In this document: positions 1 through 9,238 of the stretch, piece after piece
Layout of the letters: every line of letters begins with the position of its first letter
Position numbering within the stretch: position 1 is the stretch's first letter
From: CAJQQY01 sp045106765
Lineage (GTDB): Bacteria; Bacteroidota; Bacteroidia; Chitinophagales; Saprospiraceae
Assembly (NCBI GenBank): GCA_045106765.1
Contig: JBGCFD010000046.1
Coordinates: forward strand, 59,223 to 123,222
DNA length: 64,000 nucleotides
Reading direction: 5' to 3'
Made by a program: the position numbers and the translations under genes
The notes under the pieces: model-generated
Told to the model about the DNA's origin: nothing
Databases searched by the model: none
Seen by the model: only the letters and a program-made list of their open reading frames with translations

Positions 1-1
1 T

Positions 2-1186
2 ACCATTAGTGGAAACAATTTTCAAATCTCAGGCCCAGGCGGTCCGTATACTGCTACTGTATCAGCTAATGCTTGTAACCAAGGTGGTGCTTACGATAAT
101 ATTTTCACAATTAATATTAATCCACCAATTACAGAAATTGGAAATTATTCCATCGCTCTGGTGACCAATGGAACAACAGATCTTTTAGATTTATGTGAAA
201 ATCCATTAGTGATTGACACCTTTTATTTTTCAGTATTGAATAGTCCTTTGCCCAATATTAATATTGGAAACGATACTATTTTATGTAATGGAGAATCCGT
301 CAACATTGACGTTTCACTTCCCAATGCAGAATCATATTCTTGGTCTGATGGAACAGGTGGGCCGATTATTTCAATCACCGATCCTGGAACTTATACAGTT
401 ACGATCACCAATATTTGTAATTCAGTAACGGATAATATTTTGGTCAATTTTGTTCCATTACAAACCGTGGATGTGAACCTGGGATCAGATACACTACTTT
501 GTCCTGGAGAAATTTATGCGCTTGATGGAACGTGGATTGGAGGTGTTCAATATCTATGGCAAGATGGATCGACAGATCCAATTTATCAAGTTTCGGAAAC
601 AGGTTTTTATGAAGTTCAAATTCTTGGTGCCTGTGGAGAAACAGGTTTTGCGGCTGTCCAAATAGATTATGATGAGACAGAATTAAACTTGAATTTAGGA
701 CCTGACAGTTTACTTTGTGAAGAGGATGGTTTTTATGTCATTGATGTATTCGATCCAAATGTAGAGGAATATATTTGGAGTGATGGCACAACAGGTTCTA
801 CTTTACAAGTAACCGAAAATGGTATTTATGGCGTAACGATTTCTGACAATTGTAATGTATTGATAGATGAAGTCAATCTTGAATTTACCAATTGTACCCT
901 TTGTGAAGTTTATGTTCCAAATGCATTTTCGCCAGACTTTAATGGTTACAATGATTATTTTTTGCCTTACTCCAATTGTTCATTACTTAATTATTCTATG
1001 AAAATTTTTAATCGTTGGGGCGCTCTAGTTTATACGTCGACCAATCCAGATGAAGGATGGGACGGCAGATTTAACAACAAAGATATTCCTGAAGGAGTCT
1101 ATGTTTACCTCCTTGAGTTTGAGGTAAATCAGCGAGGAGAAAATATTCCTAAAAGATTATCAGGTGACCTTACCGTTGTAAAATAA
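2..1186 (+). CDS. T9SS type B (gliding-motility C-terminal) surface protein, 5' partial
   Basis: The reading frame is open from the first bases of the window, so the N-terminus lies outside. The visible ~394 residues hold three or four Ig-like repeats, each opening with a motif such as LGNDTILCNGE or LGPDSLLCEE and closing with GTYTVTI-like strands. They end in a classic type B sorting domain: YVPNAFSPDFNGYND, then KIFNRWG, then EGWDGRF and a final basic strand. Proteins with this tail cross the outer membrane through the type IX system and are often anchored to the cell surface or released; the repeats suggest an adhesin or matrix protein. The stop TAA is followed at once by a strong hairpin terminator, so this is the last gene of its unit. 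The protein at the other end of the window carries the same style of repeats. Confidence 0.9.
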   Translation, partial: TISGNNFQISGPGGPYTATVSANACNQGGAYDNIFTININPPITEIGNYSIALVTNGTTDLLDLCENPLVIDTFYFSVLNSPLPNINIGNDTILCNGESVNIDVSLPNAESYSWSDGTGGPIISITDPGTYTVTITNICNSVTDNILVNFVPLQTVDVNLGSDTLLCPGEIYALDGTWIGGVQYLWQDGSTDPIYQVSETGFYEVQILGACGETGFAAVQIDYDETELNLNLGPDSLLCEEDGFYVIDVFDPNVEEYIWSDGTTGSTLQVTENGIYGVTISDNCNVLIDEVNLEFTNCTLCEVYVPNAFSPDFNGYNDYFLPYSNCSLLNYSMKIFNRWGALVYTSTNPDEGWDGRFNNKDIPEGVYVYLLEFEVNQRGENIPKRLSGDLTVVK

Positions 1187-1187
1187 T

Positions 1188-1230
1188 AAAAACGTTGGAC
1201 GTCAAACATTTGACGTCCAACGTTTTTTAA
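1188..1230 (+). terminator. Rho-independent terminator after the T9SS type B gene
   Basis: Two 19-base arms (1188-1206 and 1209-1227) are perfect reverse complements around a two-base centre and end in a T-run. The stem begins right after the stop codon at 1186 and ends 12 bases before the next gene's TTG start. Because the arm is A-rich at its left end it could also work in the other direction. Confidence 0.85.
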
Positions 1231-1239
1231 AAGTTCGTT

Positions 1240-3336
1240 TTGAAAAAAAAATTCCCTTTCTTACTTTCCATCATTTGGCTGATTCTTATTTTCTTCATCA
1301 ATCCGATTGGTGAATTTCCATTGAACGATGATTGGTCTTACACTCATAATGTCAAAGCCTTGGCACTTGATCATCAAATTACTTTTGATGATTGGGGAGC
1401 AATGACTTTGATTGCGCACACTATCTGGGGAACTTTATTTTGTAAAATATTTGGATTCTCTTTTACCGCACTCCGAGTATCAACTTTGATCATAAGTTGG
1501 ATAGGTTTGTTGGCAACTTTTTTCTTTTTTAGAGAAGGAGGTTTAGAGAAAAAAAAAGCATTTTGGGCGACCCTTCTAATTGCTTTAAATCCACTTTATT
1601 TAGTACTTTCCTTTAGTTATATGACAGACATTCCATTTATGTGTTTTGTTATTTTGTCCGCATTATTTTTTTTAAAATTCATTCATAAAAAACCGAATTA
1701 TAACCTCTATTGGGCAACAGTATTTTCCGTCATTGCTACTTTGATTCGACAACCTGGAATTCTACTCCCGCTTTCTTTCTTTTTTATTTATATTTTAAAA
1801 AATAAAACTTCGTTAAAATCTGTATTTCAATCAGTTATACCTCTTTTTTCAACAACTACGATTTTAATTCTATTCACCACATGGCGAAAAAACAACTACG
1901 GATTGTCTAATAGTTTTGGAACTACAGATCATTTGATTGAAAATATTTTCAATGGAAAAATTACGCAAAATTTAAGCGAGCAAGCTCATGGAATTTTTAT
2001 TTATTGGGGGATATTTTTATTGCCGTTTCTGTTTATTTCATTTTCTTATTTTTGGAAAAAAGAAGACTGGAAAACTCGGCTTCTCGTGTTTGTAATTACG
2101 CTGTTATGCATCTTTCCCTTTTTGGAAAAATGGAATTATCCTTTGCATGGAAACATCATTTTTAATTTAGGAATAGGACCACATATTCTGGCAGAATACC
2201 CTGAATCCTATTCTCCCTATTTTTCAGTATCGGAGTGGAACAATTTAAAATTAATCGGTTTCATTGGCGGCGTAAATATATTGTTATGGCTTTGGTTTCG
2301 ATTTATCCAAACCTTATTTTTTTTGATAAAAAGAGAAACAGAAAAAGTAAATTGGGCAACTGCATTTTCTCTCACCACCGCTGGGATTTACTTTTTCTTT
2401 TTGATGACAAATGATTATTTTTTTGATCGATATTATCTGATGCCGCTCCCCTTTTTGGTTTTAATAATTTTTCCAAAAAATCATACCGCTAATATCTTTA
2501 TATTAAAAAAATGGACAACAATTCCTGCCGCAGCAATATTTTCTATGATTGCTTTTTTTTCCATCACAGCAACCAAAGACAATCTATCCTGGAATCGAAC
2601 TCGTTGGAAAGCAACTGAATTTGCTATCAACAAATTGAACATTCCGATTAAAAATATTAATGGTGGTTTTGAATTTAATGGTTGGAATCGACGAGGTGTT
2701 CCACTTCCAACAAATTGGGGCAATCAAAATTGGTGGCAAAATAAAGAGGGACAATTCACCCTTTCTAGCGGACCGCTTTGTGGATACGAAACAATCAAAA
2801 CATTTCCTAATTCCAAAATCCTTCCACCTCAAAAGGATACTATTTTTATTTTAAAAAAATCAAAAATTGCCTCTTCTGAAATTATTCGATGCGATGCAGA
2901 AACACTAACTTTTGATTCTACCAATTTTCAAAGCAACTTAGAAAATTATGTTTTTGGAAATATTGAAACTCGATCCTCTGAACAAAAACATACAGGCAAT
3001 TACAGTATTCTAACCAATGAAAAAACACCATTTGGTTTTACCATAAAATTAGGCAACGTCAGCCCCTGCGAGAGAATTTGGTTCCAAGTATGGAGATTCC
3101 CAACCAAATCAACCGCAGCAATTGTTGGAGCAGCATCCAATCCAAAAGATTTTTATCAGTTAGGAAAAAACAAAATTTTGCAGACCAAAGAAAATGGTTG
3201 GAGTCAAATAACGACCGAATTTGTCGTCCCAAAAAACTTTCGAGATTCCAATTTGGTATTTTATATTTTTAACCCAACAAAAAATAATACTTGGTTTGAT
3301 GACCTAGAAATCACTAGATTGAAAATAGAGAATTGA
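1240..3336 (+). CDS. GT-C-like multi-pass membrane glycosyltransferase, copy 1
   Basis: 698 residues. The first ~450 form about 11-13 hydrophobic segments with the layout of PMT/ArnT-type GT-C glycosyltransferases, which move sugars from polyprenyl carriers on the outer face of the inner membrane. The first loop carries PLNDDWSY, whose acidic pair sits where GT-C enzymes keep their catalytic aspartate (inference). From about residue 475 a soluble domain follows, beginning NGGFEFNGW and later RSSEQKHTGNYSI, which reads like a carbohydrate-binding beta-sandwich. The start is TTG, directly before MKKKFPF; no ATG lies near. It is the first of three tandem paralogues, so a shared transcript is likely. 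Donor and acceptor cannot be read from sequence. Confidence 0.7.
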   Translation: MKKKFPFLLSIIWLILIFFINPIGEFPLNDDWSYTHNVKALALDHQITFDDWGAMTLIAHTIWGTLFCKIFGFSFTALRVSTLIISWIGLLATFFFFREGGLEKKKAFWATLLIALNPLYLVLSFSYMTDIPFMCFVILSALFFLKFIHKKPNYNLYWATVFSVIATLIRQPGILLPLSFFFIYILKNKTSLKSVFQSVIPLFSTTTILILFTTWRKNNYGLSNSFGTTDHLIENIFNGKITQNLSEQAHGIFIYWGIFLLPFLFISFSYFWKKEDWKTRLLVFVITLLCIFPFLEKWNYPLHGNIIFNLGIGPHILAEYPESYSPYFSVSEWNNLKLIGFIGGVNILLWLWFRFIQTLFFLIKRETEKVNWATAFSLTTAGIYFFFLMTNDYFFDRYYLMPLPFLVLIIFPKNHTANIFILKKWTTIPAAAIFSMIAFFSITATKDNLSWNRTRWKATEFAINKLNIPIKNINGGFEFNGWNRRGVPLPTNWGNQNWWQNKEGQFTLSSGPLCGYETIKTFPNSKILPPQKDTIFILKKSKIASSEIIRCDAETLTFDSTNFQSNLENYVFGNIETRSSEQKHTGNYSILTNEKTPFGFTIKLGNVSPCERIWFQVWRFPTKSTAAIVGAASNPKDFYQLGKNKILQTKENGWSQITTEFVVPKNFRDSNLVFYIFNPTKNNTWFDDLEITRLKIEN

Positions 3337-3429
3337 TTTTCATTTTTTCGCCATCTACAATAATTTTAGCATCTTGCAGTTCCAATTTTAAAACGAAAAA
3401 AAATTTAAAACAAGCAACGAAAACACATC

Positions 3430-5505
3430 TTGAAAAAATACTTAACCTTTCCATTTCTCCTTTCCATCATTTGGCTAATCTGCATCATTTTAGTCAACCC
3501 ATTAGGCGATTTTCCGCTCAATGATGATTGGTCATATGGTCGAAATGCAAAAGCACTCGCCTTGGAAAATGAAATATTTTTTGATGATTGGGGTGCTATG
3601 ACTTTAATCGTACACACGATGTGGGGAGCATTCTTTTGTAAAATGTTTGGCTTCTCATTTACGGTACTTCGCTTCTCCACTTTAATTTTAGGATGGGCTG
3701 GTTTGTTGGTGACCAATTTATTTTTTCAAGAAGGAGGCATGAGTAAAAAACAGGCTGGGTGGGCAACACTTTTACTATGTTTTAATCCTTATTTTTTTAT
3801 GAACTCATTCACTTACATGACAGAAGTTCCATTCCTTTTTTTCTTTATCTCTTCTGCCTATTTCGCCCTCAAAAGTATTAATGACAAAAGTGATTATAAC
3901 ATTATATTTGCATCTATATTTTCCATTCTTGCCGTACTCATCAGGCAACATGCAGTATTAGTTCCACTAGCTTTCTTTTTTATATTTATAATAAAAAAGA
4001 AAGCTTCATTAAAGACTATTGGTCAATCAGTTACACCACTATTTTTAACTTTTGGCGCATTAACAATCTTTACGAACTGGAGAAATTCGCAATATGGTTT
4101 ATCTCAAAACTTTGGAAGTACCAATACTCTTTACGAAAGCATCTTCAATGGAAGATTAGAGTTTGCTTTACAATACAAAGCTCAATATTTTTTCGTCTAT
4201 TGGGGGCTTTTTTTACTCCCTATTTTAATTCTACTTGTCCCTTATTTTTGGAAAAAAATACCTAAAGCTGGGATGCTTTTTTCAGTAATTCTGACATTAA
4301 TTATTTGCTATCCTTACTTCTCTAGCCATCGAGACTTTTTGGGAAACACCTTTCATAACTTAGGAGTTGGATTCATGGCACTTCCTACAAATTCAGAAAT
4401 TTCTCCTCCAAAAATTGGTACAAATGATTGGGAAAATCTTTTTTTAATATCACTCTTTGCAGGTACCTTATTGTTCAAATGGATTTTGATTCGCACCGCT
4501 CAAGTTTTTATTTTTATCAAAAATAAAAAATCGGAACAAGTCAATTGGAGTACTCCTTTTGCATTAATTATTTGCTTTGCTTATTTCTGCTTTTTGATGT
4601 TGAACAATCATTATATTGATCGATATAATTTATTGGCTGTTCCTTTCTTGATTCTACTAATTGCACCTTATCATCAACCAGTCCATCTTCCAAAACCATT
4701 CAAAGTCTTAGCTTCAATTGCTTTTTTTATTACTGTATTTTTTTCAATTGGAGCGACTCATGATTACTTATCTTGGAATAGAGCCAGATGGAAAGCCAGT
4801 CATTTTGCACATAATAATTACGAAATCAAGCCTGGATTAATCAATGGAGGATTTGAATATAAATTTACTTACGACAATAAATATATTCGTCCTAGTGGCT
4901 GGGAAGATATCGAAACTTGGAATACTACACCTGAACAATTTTTAATCTCTTTTTCGGAAGAATGTAAATATGAAACCAAAAATACTTTTCCTTATCAACG
5001 ATACTTACCACCTAGAACTGACTCGATTTTCTTATTAAAAAAAGAAACGATTACTCCTTTCGATACGATTATTTGTAATATGGATAGCCTTTCGAAGGAT
5101 GGTAAATTTTTCCAAACCAATCAAAATAACGTCCTTCTTGGAAATGTAGACACGAGAACTTCAGAAAGATCTCACTCTGGAAAATACTCTGTAGCAATTA
5201 ATAGTGGGCAATCCTATGCACTTACATTTGACCTAAAAGATATTGAACCTTGCGAAAAAATTTCAGTTACTTTTCACAGATTTCCTGCTCGTCATCCAGC
5301 TGGAGCTGTAATGGTTCACGATCAATATTACTATATAGAGAATCTCAATTATATGACTGCCTTGGACAAACCGAACTGGGGAAGAGGAATTCAAGAATTT
5401 AAAATTCCTGAAAATCTTGATAAATCAACTTTGACTTTTTTCCTTTTTAATCCTGCAAGTGAGATGGTTTGGTTCGACGATTTGACTATCATACGCATGA
5501 AGTAA
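3430..5505 (+). CDS. GT-C-like multi-pass membrane glycosyltransferase, copy 2
   Basis: 691 residues, co-directional with copy 1 and 93 bases downstream. It repeats the same plan: FPLLSIIWL-type first helix, PLNDDWSYGRN in the first loop, a FDDWGAMTLI stretch, many membrane helices, an HDYLSWNRARWKA motif at the end of the membrane part and a C-terminal sandwich domain with RTSERSHSGKYS. Like copy 1 it starts with TTG in front of a KKYLTF signal-anchor. Its N-terminal DNA is closer to copy 3 than to copy 1, with long stretches around 3620-3700 and 5715-5800 almost identical, pointing to recent duplication or gene conversion. Function is inferred from fold and topology only. Confidence 0.7.
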   Translation: MKKYLTFPFLLSIIWLICIILVNPLGDFPLNDDWSYGRNAKALALENEIFFDDWGAMTLIVHTMWGAFFCKMFGFSFTVLRFSTLILGWAGLLVTNLFFQEGGMSKKQAGWATLLLCFNPYFFMNSFTYMTEVPFLFFFISSAYFALKSINDKSDYNIIFASIFSILAVLIRQHAVLVPLAFFFIFIIKKKASLKTIGQSVTPLFLTFGALTIFTNWRNSQYGLSQNFGSTNTLYESIFNGRLEFALQYKAQYFFVYWGLFLLPILILLVPYFWKKIPKAGMLFSVILTLIICYPYFSSHRDFLGNTFHNLGVGFMALPTNSEISPPKIGTNDWENLFLISLFAGTLLFKWILIRTAQVFIFIKNKKSEQVNWSTPFALIICFAYFCFLMLNNHYIDRYNLLAVPFLILLIAPYHQPVHLPKPFKVLASIAFFITVFFSIGATHDYLSWNRARWKASHFAHNNYEIKPGLINGGFEYKFTYDNKYIRPSGWEDIETWNTTPEQFLISFSEECKYETKNTFPYQRYLPPRTDSIFLLKKETITPFDTIICNMDSLSKDGKFFQTNQNNVLLGNVDTRTSERSHSGKYSVAINSGQSYALTFDLKDIEPCEKISVTFHRFPARHPAGAVMVHDQYYYIENLNYMTALDKPNWGRGIQEFKIPENLDKSTLTFFLFNPASEMVWFDDLTIIRMK

Positions 5506-5531
5506 AAATTATTTTCAACCAATAAATTTAA

Positions 5532-7613
5532 ATGTATAATCTGCTCAAAAATCATTCATTCCTTCTTTCCATCATCTGGCTAATTTGCATTATTTTAGTC
5601 AACCCAATTGGCGATTTTCCACTCAATGATGATTGGTCATATGCACGAAATGCCCAAGCACTTGCCTTGGAAAATAAAATCTATTTTGATGATTGGGGAG
5701 CGATGACTTTAATTGCACACACGATGTGGGGAGCATTCTTTTGTAAAATATTTGGCTTCTCATTTACGGTACTTCGCTTCTCCACTTTAGTTTTAGGATG
5801 GATCGGATTATTGGTTACTTTCCGTTTTTTTCAAGAAGGAGGAATGAAGAAAAATCATGCATTTTGGGCAACGATTTTATTTGCATTTAATCCTTTTTAT
5901 TTTGCTAATTCATTTAGTTACATGACTGAAGTTCCATTCATGTGTTTTTTGATGACAGCAGCTTATTTTTCTCTCAAAGCGATCAATGGCAAAGGTCAAA
6001 AAAACATTTTTTTAGCAGCACTATTTTCGATCATAGCTACGATGATTCGACAACCTGGAGTTTTAGTTCCCATTGCTTTTTCTATCACTTATGTTACCAA
6101 AAATAAACTTTCGTTAAAGACTCTAATTCAAGGAATTACGCCTACTTTTTTAACTTTAGGGAGTTTAATTTTATTCACTATTTGGCGAAATGAGAATTAT
6201 GGACTTTCTAAAAACTTTGGAAAAACTAGCCAACTCCTTGATAATATCTCTAATGGAAATTTAGCTGATGCAATTACTACTAAATCAGTTGGCTTTTTTA
6301 TTTTATGGGGACTTTTTTTATTGCCAATTTTGATTGTTTTAGTAAGTAATTTTTGGAAAAAAATTCCGACGACTGGGAAAATAATTTCAGTTGTAATTGC
6401 ATTGTTATTGAGCTATCCATTTTATCACTCTCTCGCAGATTCTTACTTAGGAAATACTTTTTTAAACTTGGGAATTGGCCCACTTGTTTTGCCCTTTGAA
6501 GGAGAATTTCCCATCAGTCAAATGCATAAAAATGATTGGAAAAATTTCACTTTAATTGGTTTCATTAGTGGTATCGTTTTACTTCAATGGATTTTAATTC
6601 GCACCACTCAACTTTTATTTTTTATAAAAAACAAAACATCAGTATCAGTCAATTGGAATACCTTTTTTGGTTTGGCAACTGCCTTTGGCTATTTCGCTTT
6701 TTTGATGTTAAATAATTTTTATTTTGATCGATATAGTTTAGTGGCAATTCCATTTTTGATCTTAATGCTCTTTCCTCAAAATGCAAATTTTTCTATTCCT
6801 CGACTCCTAAAAATAGTTGGACATATCGCACTTGCAACAATTATTTTATTTTCTATCGGAGCAACTCATGATTATCTTTCTTGGAATCGAGCACGATGGG
6901 AAGCAGCCAATTATTCACATCAAGTACTTCAATTAGAACCTGCTGAAATCAATGGTGGATTGGAATACAAAAAGTGGTTTGGAATTTTTTTTAATCGTCC
7001 ACCTGGCTACCAAGGTTTGGAAGATTGGGAAAGTCTTCGGGAGCATTATATTATTTCACATTCGGAGCAATGCCTTTTTACAACCCTCAAAAGTTTTCCC
7101 TATACTCGTTATTTTCCACCAAAGCGAGATGCTATTTATTTATTAGAAAAAGAAAATTTCTCCCATACAGATACGATCACTTGCAATGCAGAATTGCTTT
7201 CCGAAAATGATCAACGCTTCCTCACTAATAAAAATGAGATCCAATTAATGAATGTCGAAACTAGAGTTTCTGACAAAGCCCACTCAGGCAAATATTCTAT
7301 TTTATTAGATTCAGAACATCCCTATGGATTTACATTTACCATGGAAAATTTACAACCCTGCGAAAAAATTTTAGTGATCTGTTGGAAGTTTTCTCCGACC
7401 AATGCCGTCAAAGCAGTTATGGCAATGGAAGGCGATTTCTATCTATCAAATCCTGATTTGATTCTAGACAAAGATGAAAATGGATGGACAAAACAAGCAC
7501 AAGAATTTACTATTCCAAAAGATTATAAAGGAACTAAAGCTACTTTCTTCTTTTTCAATCCTACTGCTGAAAAAGTTTATTTTGATGATCTGATGATTGT
7601 GAGGATTAGGTGA
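5532..7613 (+). CDS. GT-C-like multi-pass membrane glycosyltransferase, copy 3
   Basis: 693 residues, 26 bases after copy 2 and in the same direction; unlike its two siblings it starts with ATG. It shares the PLNDDWSYARN loop, the FDDWGAMTLIAHTMWG stretch, the tail of hydrophobic helices and the C-terminal sandwich (RVSDKAHSGKYSI). The membrane part is conserved among the three copies, while the soluble domain after about residue 470 differs more (NGGLEYKKWFG here), as expected if the copies have taken on different acceptors or partners. The gene ends 32 bases before the oppositely oriented gene at 7646. Confidence 0.7.
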   Translation: MYNLLKNHSFLLSIIWLICIILVNPIGDFPLNDDWSYARNAQALALENKIYFDDWGAMTLIAHTMWGAFFCKIFGFSFTVLRFSTLVLGWIGLLVTFRFFQEGGMKKNHAFWATILFAFNPFYFANSFSYMTEVPFMCFLMTAAYFSLKAINGKGQKNIFLAALFSIIATMIRQPGVLVPIAFSITYVTKNKLSLKTLIQGITPTFLTLGSLILFTIWRNENYGLSKNFGKTSQLLDNISNGNLADAITTKSVGFFILWGLFLLPILIVLVSNFWKKIPTTGKIISVVIALLLSYPFYHSLADSYLGNTFLNLGIGPLVLPFEGEFPISQMHKNDWKNFTLIGFISGIVLLQWILIRTTQLLFFIKNKTSVSVNWNTFFGLATAFGYFAFLMLNNFYFDRYSLVAIPFLILMLFPQNANFSIPRLLKIVGHIALATIILFSIGATHDYLSWNRARWEAANYSHQVLQLEPAEINGGLEYKKWFGIFFNRPPGYQGLEDWESLREHYIISHSEQCLFTTLKSFPYTRYFPPKRDAIYLLEKENFSHTDTITCNAELLSENDQRFLTNKNEIQLMNVETRVSDKAHSGKYSILLDSEHPYGFTFTMENLQPCEKILVICWKFSPTNAVKAVMAMEGDFYLSNPDLILDKDENGWTKQAQEFTIPKDYKGTKATFFFFNPTAEKVYFDDLMIVRIR

Positions 7614-7645
7614 GTTAGTTGACTGATTGATCAAGAGATTTGACA

Positions 7646-8029
7646 TTAATTCGGTAATGCATCTTTAAGTTCAGTCATAAATGCATCTGTTTTTTCACCC
7701 AAAGGAATACTGATATAATTGAATTGGTCATAAAATACTTTGGCCATTTTTTTCCCATAAAATGTTTTTCCGTCTTCGATTTTAGCGATATTTTTTAACC
7801 AAATTTTTTGATGTGTTTTTCCAAAAGTAGAAACAGCTAAGTGATCTTTTTTCACTTCATAGGTATTTTTAAAAAATAAAACTAATGGCAAAAGTGGTGC
7901 AGTCAACATGGCTGCAATCTTCAAATTGGCGCTCAACCATTCGAAGATTCCAAAACCTAAAATCACCATTAGAATGATGATAGCCATTTTATAATTGAAG
8001 GAAGTGTATTTCAATTTTTTTATTTTCAT
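7646..8029 (-). CDS. Small membrane protein with PH-like cytosolic domain
   Basis: 127 residues. Two hydrophobic helices (about 16-32 and 37-53) are followed by a ~70-residue soluble part with the strand pattern of bacterial PH-like domains: NTYEVKKDHLAVSTFGK, then IWLKNIAKIEDGK, FYGKKMAKVFYD and YISIPLGEK. Similar small two-helix/PH proteins are common in Bacteroidota and have no assigned function. It stands alone: the OmpA gene upstream ends at a hairpin (8098-8131), so it probably has its own promoter in that gap. Assignment is by appearance only. Confidence 0.55.
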   Translation of the reverse strand: MKIKKLKYTSFNYKMAIIILMVILGFGIFEWLSANLKIAAMLTAPLLPLVLFFKNTYEVKKDHLAVSTFGKTHQKIWLKNIAKIEDGKTFYGKKMAKVFYDQFNYISIPLGEKTDAFMTELKDALPN

Positions 8030-8097
8030 GAAAAAAGTTTAACGACGTAAAACTAAAAATTAACCCAATCAAAATAGAATTTCTAATCTAAAATAAA

Positions 8098-8131
8098 ACA
8101 CCCATTTAAAACATAAGTTTTAAATGGGTGT
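8098..8131 (-). terminator. Hairpin terminator downstream of the OmpA gene
   Basis: Arms 8098-8112 and 8117-8131 are perfect 15-base complements around a four-base loop. On the minus strand the stem is followed by a T-rich run, and on the plus strand by eight Ts, so it can work both ways. It separates the OmpA gene (ends 8155) from the PH-like gene (starts 8029). Confidence 0.8.
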
Positions 8132-8154
8132 CATTTTTTTTAAGTAAAAAAATA

Positions 8155-8889
8155 TTAGTTTACATCAAGTTCACTAGGCACATAAATCGGTTCCACTAAA
8201 CTCATCGAATTTCCATTTTTATCTAAAATTTCCAAAACTACTCTTCGATTAAATTGTCTTCCCTCTTCAGTATCTGCTCCATTTTCCAATTGATTTTTTG
8301 CAATTGGTTGGTGTTCTCCATAAGTTTCGATTTTGATTCGACTGGCAGGAATACCTCTACTGATCAAATATTTTTTTGCAGACTTTGCTCGATTTTTTGA
8401 CAAACGATCATTATAAGAATCATTTCCTTTAGCATCAGTATGTGCTCTCAAACTAGCAATCAAAGATGGATTTTCTTTTAAGTTATTCACCATCAAACTT
8501 AACTGCTTTCTTGATTCAGCTCTCAAATTATATTTATCAAAATCAAAAAAGATAGATTGCAAACTAGAAACCAATTTTCGAGGAGGAGGAGTTTTATAAC
8601 AAGTACAAGTTGCATTAAAAAAGCTTTCATGCATCACGGTTGTGTTATACCCCAAAGCTTCCAATTTTTTACTTTCTGTCTCTGCACTAGCTTCGTCATA
8701 TTTTCCCACAAAATATCTATGGAAATCATATTTGTCTTTGCTATAAAAGATTTCACCATTAATATTTTGAAATTGTGCTGCGGAAACAGTCTTGTTGTAA
8801 ACAGCAATTTGAACGAACCAATCATTCTCCGCCGCTTTCATGGATAGAGAACTCAAAATAACGCAAATTGCTAAAAGTGTGTTTTTCAT
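8155..8889 (-). CDS. OmpA family protein with N-terminal SPOR-like region
   Basis: 244 residues. A signal peptide (residues 1-20, ending MKAA) leads into a ~70-residue region beginning DWFVQIAVYNK with YFVGKYDEASAETE, the strand-helix pattern of SPOR-like domains. An OmpA-like peptidoglycan-binding domain follows (about 113-222): IFFDFDKYNLR, LRAHTDAKGND, LSKNRAKSAKKYL, and NRRVVLE near the end. Such proteins sit in the periplasm and tie the envelope to the cell wall. A CTC pair at 95-97 links the two parts. It is a monocistronic unit: a 349-base divergent gap precedes it and a hairpin follows. Confidence 0.85.
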   Translation of the reverse strand: MKNTLLAICVILSSLSMKAAENDWFVQIAVYNKTVSAAQFQNINGEIFYSKDKYDFHRYFVGKYDEASAETESKKLEALGYNTTVMHESFFNATCTCYKTPPPRKLVSSLQSIFFDFDKYNLRAESRKQLSLMVNNLKENPSLIASLRAHTDAKGNDSYNDRLSKNRAKSAKKYLISRGIPASRIKIETYGEHQPIAKNQLENGADTEEGRQFNRRVVLEILDKNGNSMSLVEPIYVPSELDVN

Positions 8890-9238
8890 AGTAAGTGTTT
8901 TTTAAAATTAAAAAAGATGTAAGAGGAATTAAATTTAAATAATTGGAGGGGAAAAATGAAATCCAGAGGAAAAAAAATTACACTTACAAATTTCTAATAA
9001 AAACATCAATTCCTCAATACCTAAAATATTGATTTTCAATGTCTTATAAAAAAGTAATATGTTTTCTTTTTTGGAAGAAAAGGTCTTTAATCAGATAGAA
9101 AAATCAATCAAATTTCAATTTTTCCTTTTGTAATAAAATAGTATCTTCAACCTTAAGTTCATAGCAACAAGTATCGACTTTTACAATCAAAATAGACTAC
9201 CGAAAATCCTTTAAAATAATAGACCGAAATTAAGAATT
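8890..9238. other. Divergent intergenic region, no gene seen
   Basis: This gap separates the minus-strand OmpA gene from the plus-strand metalloprotease and must hold both promoters. It is very AT-rich. I found no convincing TTG/TAnnTTTG pair, hairpin, RNA gene or small reading frame. Confidence 0.5.

Noticed and set aside
2481..2854. Several 60-80-codon frames overlapping the glycosyltransferase genes on other frames and strand
   Set aside because: They are shadows of the large coding frames, without codon bias or domains of their own.
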